A DNA stretch of 64,000 bases from Saccharicrinis sp963666825 (GTDB lineage: Bacteria; Bacteroidota; Bacteroidia; Bacteroidales; Marinilabiliaceae). Numbering within the stretch: position 1 is the stretch's first letter; each line of letters starts with the position of its first letter. Where the stretch lies: assembly GCA_963666825.2 (NCBI GenBank), contig OY763044.2, positions 4,774,001 to 4,838,000 on the forward strand. Direction: 5' to 3'. The position numbers and the translations under genes are program-made. The notes under the pieces are model-generated. The model saw only the letters and a program-made list of their open reading frames with translations. It was not told where the DNA came from and did no database searches. This document shows positions 1 through 9,581 of this stretch, piece after piece.

Positions 1-661
1 CCTTATCATATTGCTCTATCTTTTGAATCCGAAATACATTAACTATATATGATCTGTGTATTCTTATAAATTGTTTTTCATCAAGTTGAGATTGAAAGTA
101 TTTCATAGTTCTTGATTTTGTATATCTTTTATCCTTTGTATGTATAAACACAAAATCATCAGATGCCTCAAAATATAAAATATCATCAACCGGAATCATT
201 TCCAGGTTAGAACCTTGCTTAACAACTACACGATTTATCAATGTATTTTGATAATGTTCATTATCATCCATTACTTTCTGAACAACTTCTTTTGATGTAT
301 TATCATCCTGCTCAAAAACTCTTTGAACAGCATTATTAAAACGCTCTCTGGTAAAAGGCTTAAGTAAATAATCAACAGCATTTAGCTCAAAAGCTTTAAT
401 GGCATATTCATCATAAGCTGTAGTAAAAATAACCTTTGGTGGATTTTCAACAACCTCTAACATTTCTAATCCGGACACCTTTGGCATTTGTATATCCAAA
501 AAAATCAAATCAGGACTGTATTGCTGAATTAATTTAATTCCTTCAAATCCATTACATCCTTCTGCAAGCACTTCAATATTATTAAAGTCATTCAAGTAAG
601 CCTTGATTAGATCTCTGGCCGGCTTCTCATCATCAATAATAACTACTTTTAATACTTTCAT
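1..661 (-). CDS. LytTR-family response regulator (partial, C-terminus off the left edge)
   Basis: This is the response regulator partner of the adjacent LytS-type kinase; it should bind DNA when phosphorylated. Reading leftwards from the ATG at 661, the receiver domain begins MKVLKVVIIDDEKPARD with the acidic pair DD near residues 10-11. The phospho-acceptor Asp lies in LIFLDIQMPKVSG, the conserved Thr in VIFTTAYDEYA, and the Lys in DYLLKPF. A LytTR DNA-binding domain follows (VVVKQGSNLEMIPVDDILYF, then IRIHRSYIVN). About 220 codons are present out of the usual 240-250, so only the extreme C-terminus is missing. The start codon overlaps the kinase stop by the sequence ATGA, which implies translational coupling. 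Confidence 0.93.
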   Translation of the reverse strand, partial: MKVLKVVIIDDEKPARDLIKAYLNDFNNIEVLAEGCNGFEGIKLIQQYSPDLIFLDIQMPKVSGLEMLEVVENPPKVIFTTAYDEYAIKAFELNAVDYLLKPFTRERFNNAVQRVFEQDDNTSKEVVQKVMDDNEHYQNTLINRVVVKQGSNLEMIPVDDILYFEASDDFVFIHTKDKRYTKSRTMKYFQSQLDEKQFIRIHRSYIVNVFRIQKIEQYDK

Positions 662-1713
662 TTTTTAAGGAATTGAGGAAATATTAAAACAATCTTAAAA
701 TAATCATTGCCTTTTTCTATTTGAACCAAATCTTTTCTACCATAGATTTTATTCATGCGTTTTTTTGTATTTAAAAGACCAATTCCTTCACCTTTCTTTA
801 TAGAACTATCATCTTCAAAACTATTTTTCAGTACAATAACAAGGTCTCCTTTATCAATATAACACTTTAAGTCAATATTAGTAGGATCTATGGAATTATA
901 AACGCCATGCTTAATGGCATTTTCCATTAATGGCTGAATAATAAGCGCAGGAAGCAATTTATCTTCACTTTCTTTATTTACATTTTCTGAAAATAATACC
1001 TTCTCTCCAAAACGTATTCTTTCAATATCCATGTATCTTTTCAAATTATCTAACTCTTCTTTAAGTGGAAGTAGTTTTTGGTCATTATTTCGCAAGGAAT
1101 ATCTCAGGAAATCTGACAATTTACTAATCATTTCCCTGGCTTTTTCTGAATCATATATAGTTAGCGAACTAATCGAATTTAAACTATTGAATAAAAAATG
1201 TGGATTAAGCTGTGACTTAAGTAAACTTAACTCTGCATCTGTTAACATGTTTTTTAAAACCAATTTCTCTCTGTTATGATCTTCTTCATTCTGAAAGCTT
1301 ATCATTAAGAAATAAACGGCAACAAACAAAGAATACATAAGGATTCCTACTAAAAAGCGTAGGATGAGAAAATCATTACTCAAAGATACCTTTATTGATA
1401 AAAGACTTTCAATAATAGAGATTGCAGTAACACTTGCTACCAGCCAAATACTAATATAAATAAATCCAATTAGTGTTAACTGTAGGATTCTATAGACAAT
1501 TCCTTTTTTTCTATTATGAAAATAAACAGGATACCATAATGAACCACCTAGCGCAAAAAGTATAGTGTCGAATACAACAGCATTTAGTATAGCAGATTCC
1601 CAATTATTGATTTGACCAAAATAAATTAACAAAAAATCAATAATGATGAATATAACTGTAATAAGTAGATAGCTTCTGATAAATATCTTATTTACAAAAA
1701 TAGGATGTTGCAT
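658..1713 (-). CDS. LytS/YehU-type sensor histidine kinase
   Basis: This is a membrane histidine kinase of the His_kinase (PF06580) plus HATPase_c class. Four hydrophobic segments fill roughly residues 10-140. The phospho-acceptor motif LKSQLNPHFLFNSLNSI follows, with the His near residue 172. The N box is LMENAIKHG (about 262-270) and the G box GEGIGLLNTKKRM (about 318-330). The length of 351 residues is normal for the family. It sits between the LiaF-like gene (16 bp upstream) and the LytTR regulator (4-base overlap), so the three are probably one transcript. There is no extracellular sensor domain, so the signal is probably sensed within the membrane or passed on by the LiaF-like protein (inference). 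Confidence 0.93.
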   Translation of the reverse strand: MQHPIFVNKIFIRSYLLITVIFIIIDFLLIYFGQINNWESAILNAVVFDTILFALGGSLWYPVYFHNRKKGIVYRILQLTLIGFIYISIWLVASVTAISIIESLLSIKVSLSNDFLILRFLVGILMYSLFVAVYFLMISFQNEEDHNREKLVLKNMLTDAELSLLKSQLNPHFLFNSLNSISSLTIYDSEKAREMISKLSDFLRYSLRNNDQKLLPLKEELDNLKRYMDIERIRFGEKVLFSENVNKESEDKLLPALIIQPLMENAIKHGVYNSIDPTNIDLKCYIDKGDLVIVLKNSFEDDSSIKKGEGIGLLNTKKRMNKIYGRKDLVQIEKGNDYFKIVLIFPQFLKK

Positions 1714-1729
1714 TAGCTAGCTTATTGCA

Positions 1730-2428
1730 TTAAAAGTTTCTTAATTCTCCACCTCCAAAAATCGCAACTCCTTTAATTGTTAAAACCTTCCCTTCCGATT
1801 CACTATCAGCTTCATACATTCTTTTATCAGAAAATCCGCCAAAGATCGATAGCACATCAACTTTAACACTCCAATCCCTGGGAATTGTTATTTTAGCTCC
1901 ACCAAAAATGGTTGTTAAGTCAATAACTGCACCATTAGCATTCATTTTTGCACCTTGCAGATTTACTTCTTCGCCACCAAAAATACAAGTAATTTCACCT
2001 CCCTGGAAATTATCTGAATTGATTTTAGTAACACCTCCTCCAAATATAGAAACTACATCAATTAGATCTTCCTTACTATCAGTAATACCCATTCTATGCA
2101 GGTGCATTGATTTTTTTCCAAAAATAAAAACAACACCTGCGATAATTAACAGTACAGGCCAATACCTGAATAAATCTCTAAAATGAAATCCTTCATACAA
2201 ATGTGGAAGTAAAAAGAATATACCTATTGAAAACACGATTAAACCAGAACCAAAGTCCTTTCTAAACATCTGAAAAACACCAATTAAAATTAGAATACTC
2301 GGCCAACGTAGGAAAGTATGATAGATTTCATCCGATATAAAACCAAGGTTTCCGGCTAATAAAAAGGAGCCAACAATTAACAACAATACACCTAAGGTAG
2401 ATTTCCCTTTATTTGCAACTTTTTTCAT
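1730..2428 (-). CDS. LiaF-like membrane protein (cell-wall stress type)
   Basis: The N-terminal half holds paired hydrophobic helices typical of LiaI/LiaF-like transmembrane regions (for example LGVLLLIVGSFLLAGNLGFI). The C-terminal half is a repetitive beta domain of the LiaF C-terminal kind, with recurring FGG motifs (SIFGGGVTKI, IFGGEEVNLQ, TIFGGAKITI, SIFGGFSDK, AIFGGGELRNF). I chose the ATG at 2428 because the next residues, MKKVANKGKSTLG, lead straight into the first helix; the frame can be extended to a GTG at 2473. In Firmicutes, LiaF restrains a LiaRS two-component system. The same neighbourhood here suggests it modulates the downstream LytS/LytTR pair, but this is inference. A TAAATTTG -7-like box lies at 2512-2519. 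Confidence 0.8.
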   Translation of the reverse strand: MKKVANKGKSTLGVLLLIVGSFLLAGNLGFISDEIYHTFLRWPSILILIGVFQMFRKDFGSGLIVFSIGIFFLLPHLYEGFHFRDLFRYWPVLLIIAGVVFIFGKKSMHLHRMGITDSKEDLIDVVSIFGGGVTKINSDNFQGGEITCIFGGEEVNLQGAKMNANGAVIDLTTIFGGAKITIPRDWSVKVDVLSIFGGFSDKRMYEADSESEGKVLTIKGVAIFGGGELRNF

Positions 2429-2511
2429 CTGTTCAACTTTTATAGTTATTTGAAAATCACCACGAACTGTCACATTCTTTTAAGAATACAATTCATCTGG
2501 TGTTTCAATTA

Positions 2512-2519
2512 CAAATTTA
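2512..2519 (-). promoter_or_regulatory. Candidate -7 box for the LiaF-like/LytS/LytTR operon
   Basis: Read on the minus strand this is TAAATTTG, an exact match to the Bacteroidota -7 consensus TAnnTTTG. It lies 83 bases before the ATG at 2428. I see no good TTTG box 18-20 bases further upstream, so the call is tentative. Confidence 0.4.
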
Positions 2520-2606
2520 CCATAGAAAACCACCTTCTCATTATAATAATCGGTGAGTTAATCTTTTTATTCGGTTAATGATATCAGAGGTTATTCATAG
2601 AGGGTT

Positions 2607-5600
2607 CTATACCTTGTTAATTTGTCTTGTAAATGCTTTACGTAATTTAAATTTCTCGAAGTACCTTATTACAAAACTAAGTAAATCAAAATACAGTGTA
2701 AAATATAAGATAATTGTAGAGAGCCATATTGCCATTACATTAAAAAACGGAGTTGGAATAACAAAGCTACCGAACTGTTTATTAGGTGCAAAAAAGTGAG
2801 CCCGGCCCCATTTACCTGTACCATTTCTTAAAACAGGGTCTTTTTGAGAAACATATCCCTCAGGAGTTAAAATCAATTGCTTTAATTCTGCTTTATTCAA
2901 CAACAGATTCGACAATTTATCATTATCATATTCCTGTTTAAGTTCAAACACTTTTGATGGATCTCCCAATTTACTAACCAAGTCCCTATAGGTATTATCC
3001 TTATGTTTTTTAAATGCTTTATACTGATCCTGATAATATATTTTTAATTGATCAATCAACTGATCAATTTGCTCAAATCCTTTTTCTGAGAATTCAATTG
3101 TAGCCTTTGAAATTAACATAGATGAACCCGGATCTTCCAGATTCTTAATCTTTTCAAGTTCTTTTACTACAATATCATAGTTTTCTTTGGCACCTTCTAA
3201 ATCATTGTCTGATAAGTATTTTTCGCTTTTTAAATTATGCTGCTTTAATCTTGGTAATAATAAAGAAGCATAATATGATGCTTCACTTATTTCTTGTTCG
3301 TCTTTAAAGAAGTGTTTTTCATATTCATTATTCTCATATTGATTTACAGCCAAAGCCTCATAAGCCCATCTAGAAGTCATCAAATCACCAATACGAGGCA
3401 CATATTCCGATGCCAACATGGTTTTATGAAGTTTGTTAAAATCTACAATAACTCCGCTAAAAAGTAATTGAGGAACCAATATTAATGGAATTAATATATA
3501 AATAGCCACTACAGATTTCAAACCACTACTAATATTCAAGCCTACCATATTTGAGAAACAAGCAGTAGTAAACAGAATCATCCAATAACTAAAGTTTAAT
3601 CCTTTAATTTCCAGAATACTATTTCCTATCAATACCAAACTTAAAGTTTGTATTGCAGAAATACCAAACATGATGACAATCTTACTATTCAGGTATGATG
3701 AACGACTTAAGTTAAGGAAACGCTCCCTCTGCAATAGCTTTCTGTCTTTAATTATTTCTTCGGCACTTACATTTAATCCTAAAAACAATGACACAACCAC
3801 TGCCATAAACAAATAAGCAGCAATATTATCATTATCACTAAAAACGTATTTTGTAGGATCTGAGGCTGTACCACTGATATACTTCGTAAAATAACCCAGG
3901 ATAATAGCTAAAATAGGAGCTTCTAAAAAGTTAATGAGCATATACTGCCTGTCTTTCCATTTTGCAAAGCTATCCCTGTAAGTATATATTAAAAACTGTT
4001 GTAATCTTCCTGGTATATTATAAAGGTTATGAGGTAACTTTTCAATCTTTTCAGGTTTGTTTGATTTCTTCCAATCAAACTGACTTTCTAATTCACTTTT
4101 ATAATACTGATACCACTCAACAGGTTTAACCTTTCGTTCCCTGATCAGTCGACCATTGGCATCAACCATACGCGCTTCAATAATTCGAAGAGGTTGTTCT
4201 ACCTTAACATTACCACATAAGTAGCACTCACTATCCTCAGGATTTACATAGTTTGCCTTTTGCTTAAAATAAACAATAGCATCCATCGGATTACCATTAA
4301 AGATAATGTATCCACCTCGGTCAATAATTAAAAGCTTATCCAGAAGTTTATATAAGTCAGATGATGGCTGATGGATATTGATTATCACCAACTTCCCTTT
4401 TAAGGTTTGTCGTTTTAATAACACCATAACCTTTTCAGAGTCCATAGAAGATAGACCGGATGTAGGCTCATCTACAAATAATATGGAAGGCTCTCGAATT
4501 AATTCAAGTGCAATATTTAAACGTTTCCTCTGACCACCACTTAAAATCTTGTTTAAAGGATTACCTACAACCAGATTACGAGCTTCAATAAGATCAAAAT
4601 CCTTAATTGCATTATCGACAAGTTCATTAATCTCTTCAACTGTTTTATCACTAAAACACAATCTTGCATTAAAGAACAGGTTTTCAAAAACGGTTAACTC
4701 CTCAATCAAAAGGTCTTCCTGAGGTACATAACCGATTACACCCTTAAGAGCTTCTTTATGATCCTTGATATTAAGACCATTTACATGTATTGAACCACTC
4801 GAAAGTTTATAATTCCCATTCAAAACATTAAGTAAGGTAGATTTTCCACTTCCACTACCTCCCATAATTCCAACAAGCTGACCAGAGCGACCTGAAAAAC
4901 TAAACGGATGAATACCAACCTGTCTGTCGTTAAACTTATATTCTACATCCCTGGCCTTTAATAGAATTCTTCCTTTATCAACTTTCTGAACAAAAAGCTC
5001 TGCCACCTTTCCATAATAAACAGGTGCCATTCTGGAAGTTTTAATTACAGAACCAACTGATAGGATATAAGCATTATTCCTGTCTACCTTATGTCCGTTT
5101 AAATATAAGTTACGATCTCCGGAATATCGGAATATAAAGGTATGTGTACTTTCTATATATAATACCCAAACATAGATTTGCTGCTTAGGATTATATAGAT
5201 GTTTAAATCGTGGTAAAGGGGCATTTTCCTGTCCTGAAATCACTAAGACTTTTTCCGGAGTTTCTACCTCCATCGGACCCTTAAGAATAAAGGCTTTCAA
5301 AAGTTGATAATCATCCGGATTGATTAACATCCCCTGAGATAATTTATCAACAACCTCCTCGCCAATCTCACTGATCTTCTCCTCTTTTCTGATAAATTCA
5401 AACAACTGAACAAAAACCCATATTTTAGATTCTTGTTCAAGTTCTTTATTTAATTCATCACAGATATGATTTATCTGATCATAATTATCTGAGGATTGCT
5501 GTTCAACTTCTGATTGAATGGGACTATAAGAATATCGGTGAAACTGTTTTATATAAAAGTCAAACCTTTGTAAATATTGATCAACATACTCTCTGTTAAA

Positions 5601-5717
5601 GTTATGCAGTAATTCTTGCTCTATCAGTTTACGCGCACTATCAACCCGACTCTCCTTTCTAACATTAGTCAGAAGAGCATATAACTTCATTAGGGCATCT
5701 AAAAGGGTTTCACTCAT
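2607..5717 (-). CDS. Large ABCG-type ABC transporter (ATPase-permease fusion with FHA-like region)
   Basis: A 1036-residue half-transporter with the ATPase ahead of the membrane domain. The N-terminus (1-150) is a helical region I do not recognise. Residues about 170-245 resemble an FHA domain (FIFRYSGDRNLYLNGHKVD). The ATPase follows: Walker A GGSGSGKST (about 286-294), Q-loop VPQED (about 331-335), signature LSGGQRKR (about 392-399), Walker B ILFVDEPTSGL (about 412-422) and H-loop NIHQPSSD. An ABC2-type permease occupies about 590 to the end and is interrupted by a long charged helical insert (roughly 780-960) before the last helices. The architecture (FHA, ABCG ATPase, ABC2 membrane domain) is known from bacterial and cyanobacterial transporters, but the substrate cannot be read from sequence. 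It lies upstream of the LiaF-like operon, 178 bases from the LiaF-like ATG. Confidence 0.85.
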   Translation of the reverse strand: MSETLLDALMKLYALLTNVRKESRVDSARKLIEQELLHNFNREYVDQYLQRFDFYIKQFHRYSYSPIQSEVEQQSSDNYDQINHICDELNKELEQESKIWVFVQLFEFIRKEEKISEIGEEVVDKLSQGMLINPDDYQLLKAFILKGPMEVETPEKVLVISGQENAPLPRFKHLYNPKQQIYVWVLYIESTHTFIFRYSGDRNLYLNGHKVDRNNAYILSVGSVIKTSRMAPVYYGKVAELFVQKVDKGRILLKARDVEYKFNDRQVGIHPFSFSGRSGQLVGIMGGSGSGKSTLLNVLNGNYKLSSGSIHVNGLNIKDHKEALKGVIGYVPQEDLLIEELTVFENLFFNARLCFSDKTVEEINELVDNAIKDFDLIEARNLVVGNPLNKILSGGQRKRLNIALELIREPSILFVDEPTSGLSSMDSEKVMVLLKRQTLKGKLVIINIHQPSSDLYKLLDKLLIIDRGGYIIFNGNPMDAIVYFKQKANYVNPEDSECYLCGNVKVEQPLRIIEARMVDANGRLIRERKVKPVEWYQYYKSELESQFDWKKSNKPEKIEKLPHNLYNIPGRLQQFLIYTYRDSFAKWKDRQYMLINFLEAPILAIILGYFTKYISGTASDPTKYVFSDNDNIAAYLFMAVVVSLFLGLNVSAEEIIKDRKLLQRERFLNLSRSSYLNSKIVIMFGISAIQTLSLVLIGNSILEIKGLNFSYWMILFTTACFSNMVGLNISSGLKSVVAIYILIPLILVPQLLFSGVIVDFNKLHKTMLASEYVPRIGDLMTSRWAYEALAVNQYENNEYEKHFFKDEQEISEASYYASLLLPRLKQHNLKSEKYLSDNDLEGAKENYDIVVKELEKIKNLEDPGSSMLISKATIEFSEKGFEQIDQLIDQLKIYYQDQYKAFKKHKDNTYRDLVSKLGDPSKVFELKQEYDNDKLSNLLLNKAELKQLILTPEGYVSQKDPVLRNGTGKWGRAHFFAPNKQFGSFVIPTPFFNVMAIWLSTIILYFTLYFDLLSFVIRYFEKFKLRKAFTRQINKV

Positions 5718-5837
5718 AACAGGGTGATATTCTTATATATTAATTATATTTCCAGTAAGGAAGGCACTAAAAATAATGATTTCATCATTATAATGTTAGC
5801 ATAATAGCTATTTTTTCAATCATGCGCATTTCCTAAT

Positions 5838-5868
5838 ACAAAAAAAGCGATCAAAACTTGACCGCTTT
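5838..5868 (-). terminator. Intrinsic terminator of the 5890-6723 lipoprotein gene
   Basis: On the minus strand an 11-bp stem (AAAGCGGTCAA with TTGATCGCTTT, one G-U pair, 3-base loop) is followed by a run of T. It begins 22 bases past the stop codon. Confidence 0.8.
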
Positions 5869-5889
5869 ATATTTTGATGCAATAATGCA

Positions 5890-6723
5890 TTAGTCTACTG
5901 CTACAAATTTATTTCTAATTTTAAGAGACTCTTCAGCGATTTGAATCATTTGCTCTTGAGTAATTGCAGTACTTTCAATACCAGCATAAATATTTGCTAT
6001 TGTAGAAAGATCTTCAATTGTTTCAGCAACTGCCTGATCATCTTTATAGTCAGAAAGGATCTCCATTAATTTAACCAATGGATCTTTTTGTTTAAGTACA
6101 ATCTCGATCATTTCTTTACTATTGAAAGTTTCTTCAGAAATGTGAGTTGCAATATAAAGACCTTCAACCCAAGCACCAGACATTACCAATGCAGAAACCG
6201 GAGCTCTGTTATTTCTCTGTAAGAAATCGTAAGTATCATAAAATGAATCAGTAATCAACTCAACTAAAGCTTCCTTATTGTCTTCATTAGCTTCAATTTG
6301 CGCTGGTAAATCCTCACTAACTGCAGCCTGAAGATCTAATCCTTCTAATAATGTTTTTGAAGCATCAATAAAATCAATTGTTTCTTGCTTTTGATTGTAT
6401 GTACTTGCATAACTTAAATCACCACCGTACACACCAAGGTTTAAAGCTTGTTGTTTTTCAGTGATATACTTAGAAGCATTAGCAGGACTATTTGATAAGT
6501 CAAAAATATACGCTGCTTCAATTTTGTTAAGCATTTCAACAATTTCATAAGAAGTTGGAAGAGGATAAACAAACTCTCTTACTTCATTTTTAACTTCTGC
6601 TTTTTCAATTTGTACCGCATCAGTCTTTTGATTTTGTTTTGAACCTGAATTACATGATGCAAAAACAAAAACTACTGATATCAACAATGAGGCTAATCCC
6701 CATATTGTAGTAAATCTTTTCAT
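5890..6723 (-). CDS. Conserved lipoprotein of unknown function
   Basis: A 277-residue protein with a lipoprotein signal peptide: a basic start MKRF, a hydrophobic core, and the lipobox VFASC with Cys at residue 24. It is therefore expected on the inner or outer membrane facing the periplasm. The mature part is acidic and mostly helical, with no Cys and no catalytic motif I recognise. It contains NLGVYGGDLSYASTYNQKQE and PVSALVMSGAWVEGLYIA, which look like conserved cores. It is transcribed alone: its own terminator follows, and a TATATTTG box lies upstream at 6856-6863. I do not recognise the family and assign no function. Confidence 0.75.
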   Translation of the reverse strand: MKRFTTIWGLASLLISVVFVFASCNSGSKQNQKTDAVQIEKAEVKNEVREFVYPLPTSYEIVEMLNKIEAAYIFDLSNSPANASKYITEKQQALNLGVYGGDLSYASTYNQKQETIDFIDASKTLLEGLDLQAAVSEDLPAQIEANEDNKEALVELITDSFYDTYDFLQRNNRAPVSALVMSGAWVEGLYIATHISEETFNSKEMIEIVLKQKDPLVKLMEILSDYKDDQAVAETIEDLSTIANIYAGIESTAITQEQMIQIAEESLKIRNKFVAVD

Positions 6724-6855
6724 GTGTCTATAGTTTGTTTTATTGCCACATGGAACCAGCCAAAATTAATTCTACGCCAATATGATTCGTATTTCTCATG
6801 GCTCGTTTCATCTGTGTATTAGTTTTTATGTAAAATCAATAATTATGATTTGCTA

Positions 6856-6863
6856 CAAATATA
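6856..6863 (-). promoter_or_regulatory. Candidate -7 box for the lipoprotein gene
   Basis: On the minus strand this reads TATATTTG, an exact TAnnTTTG match 133 bases ahead of the ATG at 6723. No convincing -33 box accompanies it. Confidence 0.4.
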
Positions 6864-6953
6864 ATTTATTTAGAAAAAAAATTGATTTAATGCAGGTTAT
6901 TTTTGCTACAAATTGTTAATAAAATAGCTTATTATGTGTTTTTGCTATGTTAA

Positions 6954-8675
6954 CTAGTCTTTATAAGGAAATTTCATATCCTTAAGCATCATCTGTATGC
7001 TGGATCTTCCATTATATACATTTTCCTCAATCGTGTAACAAATATCAAATGGATTGCCTGTTTGCAGTTTTTCAAGATCATCTCCCATAGAAAAACCAAT
7101 ACCTTGTTTTATGGAACCTGATTTTTCTTCAATAAGCTCAACTTTTAAATGATCCTGGTCTTTTCCAACTTTTTTACTGGTACCATAATCAAATACCCTT
7201 CTAGTAACAAAAACAGGTTTAAGGTTACCTGGCCCAAAAGGACGGAATTGTTTTAATATCCTGTAGAACTTATCATTAATATATCTCAGGCTAATTTCCT
7301 CATCTACTTCTATCTGTGGAATTAACTGTTCCGGAGTAATATTAGCCTCAACAAATTCCTCAAACCTTCTCTTAAAGGCATCTATATTCTCAATTTTAAG
7401 AGTTAATCCGGCAGCATACATATGACCACCAAAATTCTCTAACAAATCACTGCATGAATCAATCGCCTTATACAAATCAAAACCTTCAACCGATCGGGCA
7501 GATCCTGTTGCAAATCCCTTTGATTCGGTAAGAATAACTGTAGGTCGGTAATAGTATTCTGTTAAACGGGACGCAACAATACCTATTACCCCTTTATGCC
7601 ATTCCGGTTGAAACAGAACAGTAGATTTTTTCTTTAGCATTGCTGTATCAGATGCAATATAATCTAAAGCTTGTTGTGTAATATCTCTATCGAGTCCTTT
7701 ACGAGTATCATTGCACTTATCAATATCAATACTCATACTGCTTGCTGTTTCCTCATTTTCAGTAATCAGCAAACTAACAGCATCACCTCCGGAATCTATT
7801 CTTCCGGCTGCATTAATCCTCGGACCTAATTTAAAAACTATATCACTAATGGTAATTTCTCGCCCCTGCATTCCTGCAACCTTAATGATATGCTTTAATC
7901 CAACACTAGGATTGCTGTTTAATTTTTGCAGTCCATAATAAGCCAGAACACGGTTTTCTCCAATTATAGGAACAATATCAGAAGCAATACTAACGACAAC
8001 TAAGTCAAGGTATTCATAAACCTTATGATAATCTACTTTATGACGTTTACAAAAAGCCTGTATAAACTTAAAGCCAACACCACAACCAGATAAATTTTCA
8101 TCAGGGTAATTACAATCTTTTCTTTTAGGATCAAGACAAGCTGCGGCATCAGGTAATTTATCTCCAGGAGTATGGTGATCACAGATGATAAAATCTATGC
8201 CTTTTTCTTTGGCATACTCAATTTTTTCAACAGCTTTAATTCCACAATCAAGTGCAATTACCAGCGTACAATTTTCTTCTGCAAAGTAATCTATACCCTT
8301 ATATGAAATACCATATCCTTCCTCGTATCTGTTAGGAATGTAGAATTGTAGATTCTCAAAATATGATGATAGAAATGAATAAACTAAAGCTACAGATGTT
8401 GTACCATCCACATCATAATCACCATAAACAAAAACCTTTTCATTATTTTCAATGGCTTTATCAAGACGATCAATGGCCCTATCCATATCTTTCATAAGAA
8501 ATGGATCATACAGTTGTTCGTAATCCGGACGAAAAAAAGCTTTAGCTTCATCAAATGTATGGACACCTCTTTGTACCAGAAGATTAGATAAGTACCTGTC
8601 GATATTTAAAACCTCCGACAGGTGCTCTACCTTTTCATCTTCACCACTTTCTTTTATGTTCCAAGTTTTTTCCAT
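6954..8675 (-). CDS. recJ: Single-stranded-DNA-specific exonuclease RecJ
   Basis: RecJ degrades single-stranded DNA 5' to 3' in recombination and repair. At 573 residues it has the usual bacterial length. The DHH phosphoesterase motifs are intact: VYGDYDVDGTTS (motif I, about 83-94), ALDCGIKA (motif II), ICDHHTPGD (motif III, the DHH itself) and SIASDIVPI (motif IV). The DHHA1 domain contains ATGSARSVEGFDLYKAI and FGGHMYAAGLTL. The C-terminal OB-type segment contains KQFRPFGPGNLKPVF. It is downstream of lipB on the same strand with a 150-base gap in which I see no clear promoter or terminator. Confidence 0.96.
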   Translation of the reverse strand: MEKTWNIKESGEDEKVEHLSEVLNIDRYLSNLLVQRGVHTFDEAKAFFRPDYEQLYDPFLMKDMDRAIDRLDKAIENNEKVFVYGDYDVDGTTSVALVYSFLSSYFENLQFYIPNRYEEGYGISYKGIDYFAEENCTLVIALDCGIKAVEKIEYAKEKGIDFIICDHHTPGDKLPDAAACLDPKRKDCNYPDENLSGCGVGFKFIQAFCKRHKVDYHKVYEYLDLVVVSIASDIVPIIGENRVLAYYGLQKLNSNPSVGLKHIIKVAGMQGREITISDIVFKLGPRINAAGRIDSGGDAVSLLITENEETASSMSIDIDKCNDTRKGLDRDITQQALDYIASDTAMLKKKSTVLFQPEWHKGVIGIVASRLTEYYYRPTVILTESKGFATGSARSVEGFDLYKAIDSCSDLLENFGGHMYAAGLTLKIENIDAFKRRFEEFVEANITPEQLIPQIEVDEEISLRYINDKFYRILKQFRPFGPGNLKPVFVTRRVFDYGTSKKVGKDQDHLKVELIEEKSGSIKQGIGFSMGDDLEKLQTGNPFDICYTIEENVYNGRSSIQMMLKDMKFPYKD

Positions 8676-8825
8676 GTGTACTAAGAGCCCATTATTGCGA
8701 GGATAAATTTTTCTAAAAAAAATGGATTTTCAAAACCGCACCCCCTATTAAATTCATGAACACCATATTAAAAAACAGGCAACAGCTCAGTAACATGGTT
8801 ATATATCAGCATTTTAAGAATATTT

Positions 8826-9527
8826 TTAAAGAAAATTTAAATTAAACACTTTTTTTAGATGTTCTTTTAAATTTTGCTTAACAACTTCAAAATCCTGTGC
8901 ATTTCCTAATTCTTTTTCAATCGAGGTTACTCCCTTATCAACGAAACCACATGGATTGATATGATTAAAATACTGCAAATTTGTATTTACGTTTAAGGCA
9001 AATCCATGCATACTAACGTATCTACTGGCTTTTACACCGATAGCACATATTTTTCGGGCTTTACCCGGAACATCTTTATCAATCCAAACACCTGTTGCTC
9101 CATCTAATCGATCTCCTTTAATTCCATAATCCGCAATACAATTAATAATTGCTTCTTCTAAATTATGAATATAACTCTTTACTGTCAGCCCCATTTCTTC
9201 CAAATCAAAAATAGGATAACCAACAATTTGCCCAGGACCGTGATAAGTTATATCTCCACCCCTGTTACTTTTGTAATAAGTAGCATTTATCTGTTTTAAA
9301 AAAGCATCATTAATCAGCAAATTATTTTCCGCTCCACTTTTTCCTAATGTATAAACATTAGGGTGTTCGCAAAACAATAGTTGATGTTCGATATTTTTCT
9401 TAGAATCAGGATTATCTCTGTTAAATAATTTAATATCAATTAATGAATTAAATTTTGATTCCTGATAATCCCAGGCCTCTTTATATTCTATTAAACCTAA
9501 ATCTTCAAATACAGTATTTACATTCAT
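8826..9527 (-). CDS. lipB: Octanoyltransferase LipB
   Basis: LipB moves octanoyl groups from acyl carrier protein to lipoyl domains, the step before sulfur insertion by LipA. The family signature RGGDITYHGPGQIVGYPI is present (about residues 90-107). The catalytic Lys sits in AIGVKASRYVSMHGFALNV and the catalytic Cys in INPCGF. The length of 233 residues is normal. It lies 54 bases downstream of lipA on the same strand, a lipoate synthesis pair, and implies lipoylated dehydrogenase or glycine-cleavage complexes in the cell. Confidence 0.96.
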   Translation of the reverse strand: MNVNTVFEDLGLIEYKEAWDYQESKFNSLIDIKLFNRDNPDSKKNIEHQLLFCEHPNVYTLGKSGAENNLLINDAFLKQINATYYKSNRGGDITYHGPGQIVGYPIFDLEEMGLTVKSYIHNLEEAIINCIADYGIKGDRLDGATGVWIDKDVPGKARKICAIGVKASRYVSMHGFALNVNTNLQYFNHINPCGFVDKGVTSIEKELGNAQDFEVVKQNLKEHLKKVFNLNFL

Positions 9528-9581
9528 AATTTTACAATCTGATGTTTTTGCTAAATTTTAAAGGTACACAATGCGGTTCAG

